Of a DNA stretch of 64,000 nucleotides, positions 13,129 to 27,882 are shown piece by piece. Every line of letters starts with the position of its first letter. Positions within the stretch are counted from its first letter, which is position 1. A model generated the notes under the pieces. It made no database searches, was not told the DNA's origin, and saw only the letters and a program-made list of their open reading frames with translations. Origin of the DNA: Maylandia zebra (taxonomy: Eukaryota; Chordata; Actinopteri; Cichliformes; Cichlidae). The DNA lies in assembly GCF_041146795.1 (NCBI RefSeq), contig NC_135178.1, positions 5,028,844 through 5,092,843 of the forward strand. Reading direction: 5' to 3'. The translations under genes were made by a program, and so were the position numbers.

Positions 13129-13819
13129 ACAGATCAGTTGAAAGGGACAGAAGAAATGGCAAAAGTGAGAATATCGCACACAGACACAACAGAGGGGGAA
13201 GAGATAGAGAAATTGGCAAATGTGAGATCATGCTAAGCAGCTTGAACTGAAAGTGACTGGAAATGTTTACGTTAGATCAGCCACCCATCCATTCTCTGCT
13301 GTGTTTCTTTTCCAGTGTCACAGGGCAGCTCGAGCCTATCCCAGCTATCTTAGGGCGAGAAGCAGGGTGCACCCTCGACAGGTCACCAGTCTGTTACAGG
13401 GCTAACACATAGACGCAGAAAACCATTCGCACCTATCGCCAATTTACACTCTTCGATTACCTATTGCCACTAACTGCAGGTCGTTGGACTGTGGCAGGAA
13501 GCCGGAGTACAAGGAAAGAACCCACGCAAACACAGGAAGAACATGCAAACTCCACACAGAGCGACGGTAGAGCTGAACTCAAGACCTTCTTCCTGTGGGG
13601 TAACGGTGCTAACCACTGTGCCGCCCGCGTGTGAGCAACCGTCTCCCAGAAATTTAAAAAAGTTCAGTTACTTTCTTTCAAGCTGCTTACACTACATTGA
13701 CTTTTGTTTTTACACAATCTCAGAAGAGGAGAGCCACTGAGGGAACGCCTTCCGCCCTCCAACGCCTCCACCGTGACCTCCACTTCTGAGAGGAATTGCC
13801 CACAGATCAAGCATGGAGT
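12784..13819 (+). repeat. Array unit 13 (class c)
   Basis: Matches unit 5 (gacatgcagaac, gcgaattctg, atcgcacacagacac). Tract at about 13088-13131. Confidence 0.95.
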
Positions 13820-14121
13820 GTGCCTGAATGGACATACAGAACTCCAAGGTTCGGCCCAGTGTTGAGGGTTTTCCCAAAGGAGAGGGCCCGGCGGGCGGTG
13901 CCTCACAGCCCTCTGCCTCTGGGAGTGGCCCCTTTCTACTAAGGAGGCAAGAGGTGGCCAGGAGTCTGTCAGCAAGTTCTGCATGTCCTGGTGACCCTCC
14001 ACCTGTTTCACAGGTGGGTGCAGCCTGATCTATCTAGTGAAAGTCTAGACAGACCAGACCAGCTCAACCACACAGACACTTCCTACCTGATTTGAGGACA
14101 AAAGCAGAGTATGCAATATGT

Positions 14122-14180
<59 letters not shown>

Positions 14181-14226
14181 ACAGATCAGTTGAAAGGGAC
14201 AGAAGAAATGGCAAAAGTGAGAATAT

Positions 14227-14292
<66 letters not shown>

Positions 14293-14978
14293 TCAGTTGA
14301 AAGGGACAGAAGAAATGGCAAAAGTGAGAATATCTCACACACACACAACAGAGGGGGAAGAGATAGAGAAATTGGCAAATGTGAGATCATGCTAAGCAGC
14401 TTGAACTGAAAGTGACTGGAAATGTTTACGTTAGATCAGCCACCCATCCATTCTCTGCTGTGTTTCTTTTCCAGTGTCACAGGGCAGCTCGAGCCTATCC
14501 CAGCTATCTTAGGGCGAGAAGCAGGGTGCACCCTCGACAGGTCACCAGTCTGTTACAGGGCTAACACATAGAAGCAGAAAACCATTCGCACCTATCGCCA
14601 ATTTACACTCTTCGATTACCTATTGCCACTAACTGCAGGTCGTTGGACTGTGGCAGGAAGCCGGAGTACAAGGAAAGAACCCACGCAAAAACAGGAAGAA
14701 CATGCAAACTCCACACAGAGCGACGGTAGAGCTGAACTCAAGACCTTCTTCCTGTGCGGTAACGGTGCTAACCACTGTGCCGCCCGCGTGTGAGCAACCG
14801 TCTCCCAGAAATTTATACAAGTTCAGTTACTTTCTTTCAAGCTGCTTACACTACATTGACTTGTGTTTTTACATAATCTCAGAAGAGGAGAGCCACTGAG
14901 GGAACGCCTTCCGCCCTCCGACGCCTCCACCGTGACCTCCACTTCTGAGAGGAATTGCCCACAGATCAAGCATGGAGT
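13820..14978 (+). repeat. Array unit 14 (class d), with duplicated (CA)n module
   Basis: Matches unit 6, including the doubled tract (about 14125-14182 and 14228-14290) and the intervening repeated flank. The second tract is shorter than in unit 6. Confidence 0.95.
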
Positions 14979-15284
14979 GTGCCTGAATGGACATACAGAA
15001 CTCCAAGGTTCGGCCCAGTGTTGAGGGTTTTCCCAAAGGAGAGGGCCCGGCGGGCGGTGCCTCACAGCCCTCTGCCTCTGGGAGTGGCCCCTTTCTACTA
15101 AGGAGGCAAGAGGTGGCCAGGAGTCTGTCAGCGAGTTCTGCATGTCCTGGTGACCCTCCACCTGTTTCACAGGTGGGTGCAGCCTGATCTATCTAGTGAA
15201 AGTCTAGACAGACCAGACCAGCTCAACCACACAGACACTTCCTACCTGATTTGAGGACAAAAGCAGAGTATGCAATATGTGGGA

Positions 15285-15326
<42 letters not shown>

Positions 15327-16012
15327 TCAGTTGAAAGGGACAGAAGAAATGGCAAAAGTGAGAATATCTCACACACACACAACAGAGGGGGAAGAGATAG
15401 AGAAATTGGCAAATGTGAGATCATGCTAAGCAGCTTGAACTGAAAGTGACTGGAAATGTTTACGTTAGATCAGCCACCCATCCATTCTCTGCTGTGTTTC
15501 TTTTCCAGTGTCACAGGGCAGCTCGAGCCTATCCCAGCTATCTTAGGGCGAGAAGCAGGGTGCACCCTCGACAGGTCACCAGTCTGTTACAGGGCTAACA
15601 CATAGACGCAGAAAACCATTCGCACCTATCGCCAATTTATACTCTTCGATTACCTATTGCCACTAACTGCAGGTCGTTGGACTGTGGCAGGAAGCCGGAG
15701 TACAAGGAAAGAACCCACGCAAACACAGGAAGAACATGCAAACTCCACACAGAGCGACGGTAGAGCTGAACTCAAGACCTTCTTCCTGTGGGGTAACGGT
15801 GCTAACCACTGTGCCGCCCGCGTGTGAGCAACCGTCTCCCAGAAATTTAAAAAAGTTCAGTTACTTTCTTTCAAGCTGCTTACACTACATTGACTTTTGT
15901 TTTTACACAATCTCAGAAGAGGAGAGCCACTGAGGGAACGCCTTCCGCCCTCCGACGCCTCCACCGTGACCTCCACTTCTGAGAGGAATTGCCCACAGAT
16001 CAAGCATGGAGT
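14979..16012 (+). repeat. Array unit 15 (class f)
   Basis: Matches unit 7, with the same 1034-bp length. Tract at about 15288-15324. Confidence 0.95.
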
Positions 16013-16314
16013 GTGCCTGAATGGACATACAGAACTCCAAGGTTCGGCCCAGTGTTGAGGGTTTTCCCAAAGGAGAGGGCCCGGCGGGCGGTGCCTCACA
16101 GCCCTCTGCCTCTGGGAGTGGCCCCTTTCTACTAAGGAGGCAAGAGGTGGCCAGGAGTCTGTCAGCGAGTTCTGCATGTCCTGGTGACCCTCCACCTGTT
16201 TCACAGGTGGGTGCAGCCTGATCTATCTAGTGAAAGTCTAGACAGACCAGACCAGCTCAACCACACAGACACTTCCTACCTGATTTGAGGACAAAAGCAG
16301 AGTATGCAATATGT

Positions 16315-16365
<51 letters not shown>

Positions 16366-17058
16366 ACAGATCAGTTGAAAGGGACAGAAGAAATGGCAAA
16401 AGTGAGAATATCTCACACACACACACAACAGAGGGGGAAGAGATAGAGAAATTGGCAAATGTGAGATCATGCTAAGCAGCTTGAACTGAAAGTGACTGGA
16501 AATGTTTACGTTAGATCAGCCACCCATCCATTCTCTGCTGTGTTTCTTTTCCAGTGTCACAGGGCAGCTCGAGCCTATCCCAGCTATCTTAGGGCGAGAA
16601 GCAGGGTGCACCCTCGACAGGTCACCAGTCTGTTACAGGGCTAACACATAGACGCAGAAAACCATTCGCACCTATCGCCAATTTACACTCTTCGATTACC
16701 TATTGCCACTAACTGCAGGTCGTTGGACTGTGGCAGGAAGCCGGAGTACAAGGAAAGAACCCACGCAAAAACAGGAAGAACATGCAAACTCCACACAGAG
16801 CGACGGTAGAGCTGAACTCAAGACCTTCTTCCTGTGCGGTAACGGTGCTAACCACTGTGCCGCCCGCGTGTGAGCAACCGTCTCCCAGAAATTTAAAAAA
16901 GTTCAGTTACTTTCTTTCAAGCTGCTTACACTACATTGACTTTTGTTTTTACACAATCTCAGAAGAGGAGAGCCACTGAGGGAACGCCTTCCGCCCTCCA
17001 ACGCCTCCACCGTGACCTCCACTTCTGAGAGGAATTGCCCACAGATCAAGCATGGAGT
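16013..17058 (+). repeat. Array unit 16 (class c), apparent chimaera
   Basis: The first half looks like units 8 and 17 (ctcacacacag end, extra CA downstream; tract about 16318-16369). The second half is class c (gacgcag, ccctccaacgcc), like units 10 and 20 but without caagttgcttac. It has no counterpart in the first block. Confidence 0.92.
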
Positions 17059-17360
17059 GTGCCTGAATGGACATACAGAACTCCAAGGTTCGGCCCAGTG
17101 TTGAGGGTTTTCCCAAAGGAGAGGGCCCGGCGGGCGGTGCCTCACAGCCCTCTGCCTCTGGGAGTGGCCCCTTTCTACTAAGGAGGCAAGAGGTGGCCAG
17201 GAGTCTGTCAGCGAGTTCTGCATGTCCTGGTGACCCTCCACCTGTTTCACAGGTGGGTGCAGCCTGATCTATCTAGTGAAAGTCTAGACAGACCAGACCA
17301 GCTCAACCACACAGACACTTCCTACCTGATTTGAGGACAAAAGCAGAGTATGCAATATGT

Positions 17361-17417
<57 letters not shown>

Positions 17418-18110
17418 ACAGATCAGTTGAAAGGGACAGAAGAAATGGCAAAAGTGAGAATATCTCACACACACACACAACAGAGGGGGAAGAGATAGAG
17501 AAATTGGCAAATGTGAGATCATGCTAAGCAGCTTGAACTGAAAGTGACTGGAAATGTTTACGTTAGATCAGCCACCCATCCATTCTCTGCTGTGTTTCTT
17601 TTCCAGTGTCACAGGGCAGCTCGAGCCTATCCCAGCTATCTTAGGGCGAGAAGCAGGGTGCACCCTCGACAGGTCACCAGTCTGTTACAGGGCTAACACA
17701 TAGAAGCAGAAAACCATTCGCACCTATCGCCAATTTACACTCTTCGATTACCTATTGCCACTAACTGCAGGTCGTTGGACTGTGGCAGGAAGCCGGAGTA
17801 CAAGGAAAGAACCCACGCAAAAACAGGAAGAACATGCAAACTCCACACAGAGCGACGGTAGAGCTGAACTCAAGACCTTCTTCCTGTGCGGTAACGGTGC
17901 TAACCACTGTGCCGCCCGCGTGTGAGCAACCGTCTCCCAGAAATTTAAAAAAGTTCAGTTACTTTCTTTCAAGCTGCTTACACTACATTGACTTTTGTTT
18001 TTACAGAATCTCAGAAGAGGAGAGCCACTGAGGGAACGCCTTCCGCCCTCCGACGCCTCCACCGTGACCTCCACTTCTGAGAGGAATTGCCCACAGATCA
18101 AGCATGGAGT
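17059..18110 (+). repeat. Array unit 17 (class a)
   Basis: Matches unit 8, with the same 1052-bp length and the extra CA after the tract (about 17364-17420). Confidence 0.95.
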
Positions 18111-18416
18111 GTGCCTGAATGGACATACAGAACTCCAAGGTTCGGCCCAGTGTTGAGGGTTTTCCCAAAGGAGAGGGCCCGGCGGGCGGTGCCTCACAGC
18201 CCTCTGCCTCTGGGAGTGGCCCCTTTCTACTAAGGAGGCAAGAGGTGGCCAGGAGTCTGTCAGCGAGTTCTGCATGTCCTGGTGACCCTCCACCTGTTTC
18301 ACAGGTGGGTGCAGCCTGATCTATCTAGTGAAAGTCTAGACAGACCAGACCAGCTCAACCACACAGACACTTCCTACCTGATTTGAGGACAAAAGCAGAG
18401 TATGCAATATGTGGGA

Positions 18417-18459
<43 letters not shown>

Positions 18460-19170
18460 ACACACACTCACTCACACACACAGATCAGTTGAAAGGGACA
18501 GAAGAAATGGCAAAAGTGAGAATATCTCACACACACACAACAGAGGGGGAAGAGATAGAGAAATTGGCAAATGTGAGATCATGCTAAGCAGCTTGAACTG
18601 AAAGTGACTGGAAATGTTTACGTTAGATCAGCCACCCATCCATTCTCTGCTGTGTTTCTTTTCCAGTGTCACAGGGCAGCTCGAGCCTATCCCAGCTATC
18701 TTAGGGCGAGAAGCAGGGTGCACCCTCGACAGGTCACCAGTCTGTTACAGGGCTAACACATAGACGCAGAAAACCATTCGCACCTATCGCCAATTTACAC
18801 TCTTCAATTACCTATTGCCACTAACTGCAGGTCGTTGGACTGTGGCAGGAAGCCGGAGTACAAGGAAAGAACCCACGCAAAAACAGGAAGAACATGCAAA
18901 CTCCACACAGAGCGACGGTAGAGCTGAAGTCAAGACCTTCTTCCTGTGGGGTAACGGTGCTAACCACTGTGCCGCCCGCGTGTGAGCAACCGTCTCCCAG
19001 AAATTTAAAAAAGTTCAGTTACTTTCTTTCAAGCTGCTTACACTACATTGACTTTTGTTTTTACACAATCTCAGAAGAGGAGAGCCACTGAGGGAACGCC
19101 TTCCGCCCTCCGACGCCTCCACCGTGACCTCCACTTCTGAGAGGAATTGCCCACAGATCAAGCATGGAGT
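18111..19170 (+). repeat. Array unit 18 (class b)
   Basis: Matches unit 9, with the same 1060-bp length, interrupted tract (about 18419-18482) and cttcaattacc. Confidence 0.95.
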
Positions 19171-19476
19171 GTGCCTGAATGGACATACAGAACTCCAAGG
19201 TTCGGCCCAGTGTTGAGGGTTTTCCCAAAGGAGAGGGCCCGGCGGGCGGTGCCTCACAGCCCTCTGCCTCTGGGAGTGGCCCCTTTCTACTAAGGAGGCA
19301 AGAGGTGGCCAGGAGTCTGTCAGCAAGTTCTGCATGTCCTGGTGACCCTCCACCTGTTTCACAGGTGGGTGCAGCCTGATCTATCTAGTGAAAGTCTAGA
19401 CAGACCAGACCAGCTCAACCACACAGACACTTCCTACCTGATTTGAGGACAAAAGCAGAGTATGCAATATGTGGGA

Positions 19477-19536
<60 letters not shown>

Positions 19537-20222
19537 TCAGTTGAAAGGGACAGAAGAAATGGCAAAAGTGAGAATATCTCACACACACACAACAGAGGGG
19601 GAAGAGATAGAGAAATTGGCAAATGTGAGATCATGCTAAGCAGCTTGAACTGAAAGTGACTGGAAATGTTTACGTTAGATCAGCCACCCATCCATTCTCT
19701 GCTGTGTTTCTTTTCCAGTGTCACAGGGCAGCTCGAGCCTATCCCAGCTATCTTAGGGCGAGAAGCAGGGTGCACCCTCGACAGGTCACCAGTCTGTTAC
19801 AGGGCTAACACATAGAAGCAGAAAACCATTCGCACCTATCGCCAATTTACACTCTTCGATTACCTATTGCCACTAACTGCAGGTCGTTGGACTGTGGCAG
19901 GAAGCCGGAGTACAAGGAAAGAACCCACGCAAAAACAGGAAGAACATGCAAACTCCACACAGAGCGACGGTAGAGCTGAACTCAAGACCTTCTTCCTGTG
20001 CGGTAACGGTGCTAACCACTGTGCCGCCCGCGTGTGAGCAACCGTCTCCCAGAAATTTAAAAAAGTTCAGTTACTTTCTTTCAAGCTGCTTACACTACAT
20101 TGACTTTTGTTTTTACAGAATCTCAGAAGAGGAGAGCCACTGAGGGAACGCCTTCCGCCCTCCGACGCCTCCACCGTGACCTCCACTTCTGAGAGGAATT
20201 GCCCACAGATCAAGCATGGAGT
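19171..20222 (+). repeat. Array unit 19 (class a), extra relative to the first block
   Basis: Begins like unit 10 (gtcagcaagttc, gggacaaac; plain tract about 19479-19533) but ends as class a (gaagcag, tttttacag). It looks inserted between the counterparts of units 9 and 10. Confidence 0.92.
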
Positions 20223-20524
20223 GTGCCTGAATGGACATACAGAACTCCAAGGTTCGGCCCAGTGTTGAGGGTTTTCCCAAAGGAGAGGGCCCGGCGGGCG
20301 GTGCCTCACAGCCCTCTGCCTCTGGGAGTGGCCCCTTTCTACTAAGGAGGCAAGAGGTGGCCAGGAGTCTGTCAGCGAGTTCTGCATGTCCTGGTGACCC
20401 TCCACCTGTTTCACAGGTGGGTGCAGCCTGATCTATCTAGTGAAAGTCTAGACAGACCAGACCAGCTCAACCACACAGACACTTCCTACCTGATTTGAGG
20501 ACAAAAGCAGAGTATGCAATATGT

Positions 20525-20579
<55 letters not shown>

Positions 20580-21272
20580 TCACAGATCAGTTGAAAGGGA
20601 CAGAAGAAATGGCAAAAGTGAGAATATCTCACACACACACAACAGAGGGGGAAGAGATAGAGAAATTGGCAAATGTGAGATCATGCTAAGCAGCTTGAAC
20701 TGAAAGTGACTGGAAATGTTTACGTTAGATCAGCCACCCATCCATTCTCTGCTGTGTTTCTTTTCCAGTGTCACAGGGCAGCTCGAGCCTATCCCAGCTA
20801 TCTTAGGGCGAGAAGCAGGGTGCACCCTCGACAGGTCACCAGTCTGTTACAGGGCTAACACATAGACGCAGAAAACCATTCGCACCTATCGCCAATTTAC
20901 ACTCTTCGATTACCTATTGCCACTAACTGCAGGTCGTTGGACTGTGGCAGGAAGCCGGAGTACAAGGAAAGAACCCACGCAAAAACAGGAAGAACATGCA
21001 AACTCCACACAGAGCGACGGTAGAGCTGAACTCAAGACCTTCTTCCTGTGCGGTAACGGTGCTAACCACTGTGCCGCCCGCGTGTGAGCAACCGTCTCCC
21101 AGAAATTTAAAAAAGTTCAGTTACTTTCTTTCAAGTTGCTTACACTACATTGACTTTTGTTTTTACACAATCTCAGAAGAGGAGAGCCACTGAGGGAACG
21201 CCTTCCGCCCTCCAACGCCTCCACCGTGACCTCCACTTCTGAGAGGAATTGCCCACAGATCAAGCATGGAGT
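20223..21272 (+). repeat. Array unit 20 (class c)
   Basis: Shares the ctcactcacag tract ending (about 20528-20584) and caagttgcttac with unit 10. Confidence 0.95.
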
Positions 21273-21574
21273 GTGCCTGAATGGACATACAGAACTCCAA
21301 GGTTCGGCCCAGTGTTGAGGGTTTTCCCAAAGGAGAGGGCCCGGCGGGCGGTGCCTCACAGCCCTCTGCCTCTGGGAGTGGCCCCTTTCTACTAAGGAGG
21401 CAAGAGGTGGCCAGGAGTCTGTCAGCGAGTTCTGCATGTCCTGGTGACCCTCCACCTGTTTCACAGGTGGGTGCAGCCTGATCTATCTAGTGAAAGTCTA
21501 GACAGACCAGACCAGCTCAACCACACAGACACTTCCTACCTGATTTGAGGACAAAAGCAGAGTATGCAATATGT

Positions 21575-21643
<69 letters not shown>

Positions 21644-22336
21644 ACAGATCAGTTGAAAGGGACAGAAGAAATGGCAAAAGTGAGAATATCTCACACACAC
21701 ACACAACAGAGGGGGAAGAGATAGAGAAATTGGCAAATGTGAGATCATGCTAAGCAGCTTGAACTGAAAGTGACTGGAAATGTTTACGTTTGATCAGCCA
21801 CCCATCCATTCTCTGCTGTGTTTCTTTTCCAGTGTCACAGGGCAGCTCGAGCCTATCCCAGCTATCTTAGGGCGAGAAGCAGGGTGCACCCTCGACAGGT
21901 CACCAGTCTGTTACAGGGCTAACACATAGAAGCAGAAAACCATTCGCACCTATCGCCAATTTACACTCTTCGATTACCTATTGCCACTAACTGCAGGTCG
22001 TTGGACTGTGGCAGGAAGCCGGAGTACAAGGAAAGAACCCACGCAAAAACAGGAAGAACATGCAAACTCCACACAGAGCGACGGTAGAGCTGAACTCAAG
22101 ACCTTCTTCCTGTGCGGTAACGGTGCTAACCACTGTGCCGCCCGCGTGTGAGCAACCGTCTCCCAGAAATTTAAAAAAGTTCAGTTACTTTCTTTCAAGC
22201 TGCTTACACTACATTGACTTTTGTTTTTACAGAATCTCAGAAGAGGAGAGCCACTGAGGGAACGCCTTCCGCCCTCCGACGCCTCCACCGTGACCTCCAC
22301 TTCTGAGAGGAATTGCCCACAGATCAAGCATGGAGT
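21273..22336 (+). repeat. Array unit 21 (class a)
   Basis: Matches unit 11, including tttacgtttgatc. Tract at about 21578-21647. Confidence 0.95.
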
Positions 22337-22642
22337 GTGCCTGAATGGACATACAGAACTCCAAGGTTCGGCCCAGTGTTGAGGGTTTTCCCAAAGGAGA
22401 GGGCCCGGCGGGCGGTGCCTCACAGCCCTCTGCCTCTGGGAGTGGCCCCTTTCTACTAAGGAGGCAAGAGGTGGCCAGGAGTCTGTCAGCGAGTTCTGCA
22501 TGTCCTGGTGACCCTCCACCTGTTTCACAGGTGGGTGCAGCCTGATCTATCTAGTGAAAGTCTAGACAGACCAGACCAGCTCAACCACACAGACACTTCC
22601 TACCTGATTTGAGGACAAAAGCAGAGTATGCAATATGTGGGA

Positions 22643-22691
<49 letters not shown>

Positions 22692-23402
22692 ACACACACT
22701 CACTCACACACACAGATCAGTTGAAAGGGACAGAAGAAATGGCAAAAGTGAGAATATCTCACACACACACAACAGAGGGGGAAGAGATAGAGAAATTGGC
22801 AAATGTGAGATCATGCTAAGCAGCTTGAACTGAAAGTGACTGGAAATGTTTACGTTAGATCAGCCACCCATCCATTCTCTGCTGTGTTTCTTTTCCAGTG
22901 TCACAGGGCAGCTCGAGCCTATCCCAGCTATCTTAGGGCGAGAAGCAGGGTGCACCCTCGACAGGTCACCAGTCTGTTACAGGGCTAACACATAGACGCA
23001 GAAAACCATTCGCACCTATCGCCAATTTACACTCTTCGATTACCTATTGCCACTAACTGCAGGTCGTTGGACTGTGGCAGGAAGCCGGACTACAAGGAAA
23101 GAACCCACGCAAAAACAGGAAGAACATGCAAACTCCACACAGAGCGACGGTAGAGCTGAAGTCAAGACCTTCTTCCTGTGGGGTAACGGTGCTAACCACT
23201 GTGCCGCCCGCGTGTGAGCAACCGTCTCCCAGAAATTTAAAAAAGTTCAGTTACTTTCTTTCAAGCTGCTTACACTACATTGACTTTTGTTTTTACACAA
23301 TCTCAGAAGAGGAGAGCCACTGAGGGAACGCCTTCCGCCCTCCGACGCCTCCACCGTGACCTCCACTTCTGAGAGGAATTGCCCACAGATCAAGCATGGA
23401 GT
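22337..23402 (+). repeat. Array unit 22 (class b)
   Basis: Closest to unit 3 (gccggactac and cttcgattacc together with gctgaagtcaag). Interrupted tract about 22645-22714. Confidence 0.95.
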
Positions 23403-24492
<1,090 letters not shown>

Positions 24493-24794
24493 GTGCCTGA
24501 ATGGACATACAGAACTCCAAGGTTCGGCCCAGTGTTGAGGGTTTTCCCAAAGGAGAGGGCCCGGCGGGCGGGGCCTCACAGCCCTCTGCCTCTGGGAGTG
24601 GCCCCTTTCTACTAAGGAGGCAAGAGGTGGCCAGGAGTCTGTCAGCGAGTTCTGCATGTCCTGGTGACCCTCCACCTGTTTCACAGGTGGGTGCAGCCTG
24701 ATCTATCTAGTGAAAGTCTAGACAGACCAGACCAGCTCAACCACACAGACACTTCCTACCTGATTTGAGGACAAAAGCAGAGTATGCAATATGT

Positions 24795-24890
<96 letters not shown>

Positions 24891-25578
24891 GATCAGTTGA
24901 AAGGGACAGAAGAAATGGCAAAAGTGAGAATATCGCACACAGACACAACAGAGGGGGAAGAGATAGAGAAATTGGCAAATGTGAGATCATGCTAAGCAGC
25001 TTGAACTGAAAGTGACTGGAAATGTTTACGTTAGATCAGCCACCCATCCATTCTCTGCTGTGTTTCTTTTCCAGTGTCACAGGGCAGCTCGAGCCTATCC
25101 CAGCTATCTTAGGGCGAGAAGCAGGGTGCACCCTCGACAGGTCACCAGTCTGTTACAGGGCTAACACATAGACGCAGAAAACCATTCGCACCTATCGCCA
25201 ATTTATACTCTTCGATTACCTATTGCCACTAACTGCAGGTCGTTGGACTGTGGCAGGAAGCCGGAGTACAAGGAAAGAACCCACGCAAACACAGGAAGAA
25301 CATGCAAACTCCACACAGAGCGACGGTAGAGCTGAACTCAAGACCTTCTTCCTGTGTGGTAACGGTGCCAACCACTGTGCCGCCCGCGTGTGAGCAACCG
25401 TCTCCCAGAAATTTAAAAAAGTTCAGTTACTTTCTTTCAAGCTGCTTACACTACATTAACTTTTGTTTTTACATAATCTCAGAAGAGGAGAGCCACTGAG
25501 GGAACGCCTTCCGCCCTCCGACGCCTCCACCGTGACCTCCACTTCTGAGAGGAATTGCCCACAGATCAAGCATGGAGT
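24493..25578 (+). repeat. Array unit 24 (class e), long tract
   Basis: Tract of about 100 bp (24788-24890). Private change gggcggggcctc in the first half. Shares ggtgccaacc with unit 23 and cattaactttt with units 4 and 12. Confidence 0.95.
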
Positions 25579-25884
25579 GTGCCTGAATGGACATACAGAA
25601 CTCCAAGGTTCGGCCCAGTGTTGAGGGTTTTCCCAAAGGAGAGGGCCCGGCGGGCGGTGCCTCACAGCCCTCTGCCTCTGGGAGTGGCCCCTTTCTATTA
25701 AGGAGGCAAGAGGTGGCCAGGAGTCTGTCAGCGACTTCTGCATGTCCTGGTGACCCTCCACCTGTTTCACAGGTGGGTGCAGCCTGATCTATCTAGTGAA
25801 AGTCTAGACAGACCAGACCAGCTCAACCACACAGACACTTCCTACCTGATTTGAGGACAAAAGCAGAGTATGCAATATGTGGGA

Positions 25885-25935
<51 letters not shown>

Positions 25936-26636
25936 ACACACACACACAGATCAGTTGAAAGGGACAGAAGAAATGGCAAAAGTGAGAATATCTCACACAC
26001 ACACAACAGAGGGGGAAGAGATAGAGAAATTGGCAAATGTGAGATCATGCTAAGCAGCTTGAACTGAAAGTGACTGGAAATGTTTACGTTAGATCAGCCA
26101 CCCATCCATTCTCTGCTGTGTTTCTTTTCCAGTGTCACAGGGCAGCTCGAGCCTATCCCAGCTATCTTAGGGCGAGAAGCAGGGTGCACCCTCGACAGGT
26201 CACCAGTCTGTTACAGGGCTAACACATAGACGCAGAAAACCATTCGCACCTATCGCCAATTTACACTCTTCGATTACCTATTGCCACTAACTGCAGGTCG
26301 TTGGACTGTGGCAGGAAGCCGGACTACAAGGAAAGAACCCACGCAAAAACAGGAAGAACATGCAAACTCCACACAGAGCGACGGTAGAGCTGAACTCAAG
26401 ACCTTCTTCCTGTGGGGTAACGGTGCTAACCACTGTGCCGCCCGCGTGTGAGCAACCGTCTCCCAGAAATTTAAAAAAGTTCAGTTACTTTCTTTCAAGC
26501 TGCTTACACTACATTGACTTTTGTTTTTACACAATCTCAGAAGAGGAGAGCCACTGAGGGAACGCCTTCCGCCCTCCGACGCCTCCACCGTGACCTCCAC
26601 TTCTGAGAGGAATTGCCCACAGATCAAGCATGGAGT
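25579..26636 (+). repeat. Array unit 25 (class f)
   Basis: Private changes tctattaagg and gcgacttctg in the first half. Tract about 25887-25949 with a CAGACA interruption. Confidence 0.95.
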
Positions 26637-27332
<696 letters not shown>

Positions 27333-27880
27333 GATACAGACAACCCTAGACACTTAAGAGCATTTCAGAGTTTCTCCACAAACTAGGATTTTGGAAAGAG
27401 GCCGGAGCACGTGGAGTGAACCCCCACAAACACTTTGAGGACATGAGAAATCCATACAGAAAGACCTCAACCTGATAGTGGAGTTGAACTCAGGACCTTC
27501 TTGCTGTGCGGGCAACTATATTAACCACTGTGCCACCGTGTTGCCCTTGTTTGTTCACCCGTCAATGAATTCATTTACTTCATTACTAAGCTTCTTACCT
27601 TTACACATGCACCCACACACAGGGGAAAGAGCTAGAGGAAATGGCAAATGTTAGATGATAATCTCTCTCTCACTCACACACACAAGACAAGGGGAGAGAG
27701 AAAGAAGAAATGACAAATGTGAGATCATCGCACGCACACACACACACTCACAAACACACAAGCACACAAACAGACACACACAGGGGATAGAGATAGAGGA
27801 AACGGCAAATGTGAGATCAAGCTAAGCAGGTTGAATCAAAAGTGACTGGACATATTTACGTTTGATCAACGGTCTCCAAA
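27333..27880 (+). repeat. Diverged, non-homogenised unit at the right edge of the array
   Basis: Directly after the near-identical array, 27333-27546 still follows the antisense SINE (accactgtgccaccgtg near 27530) but with many changes. From 27600 to 27880 there are two degenerate copies of the (CA)-flank module, with aaatgacaaatgtgagatc and tagaggaaacggcaaatgtg, ending in aagtgactggac and tttacgtttgatc. This is the layout of the array unit at much lower identity, lacking the unique ~0.4-kb part. It is probably the old edge of the locus, outside the homogenised zone. Confidence 0.8.
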
Positions 27881-27882
27881 AT

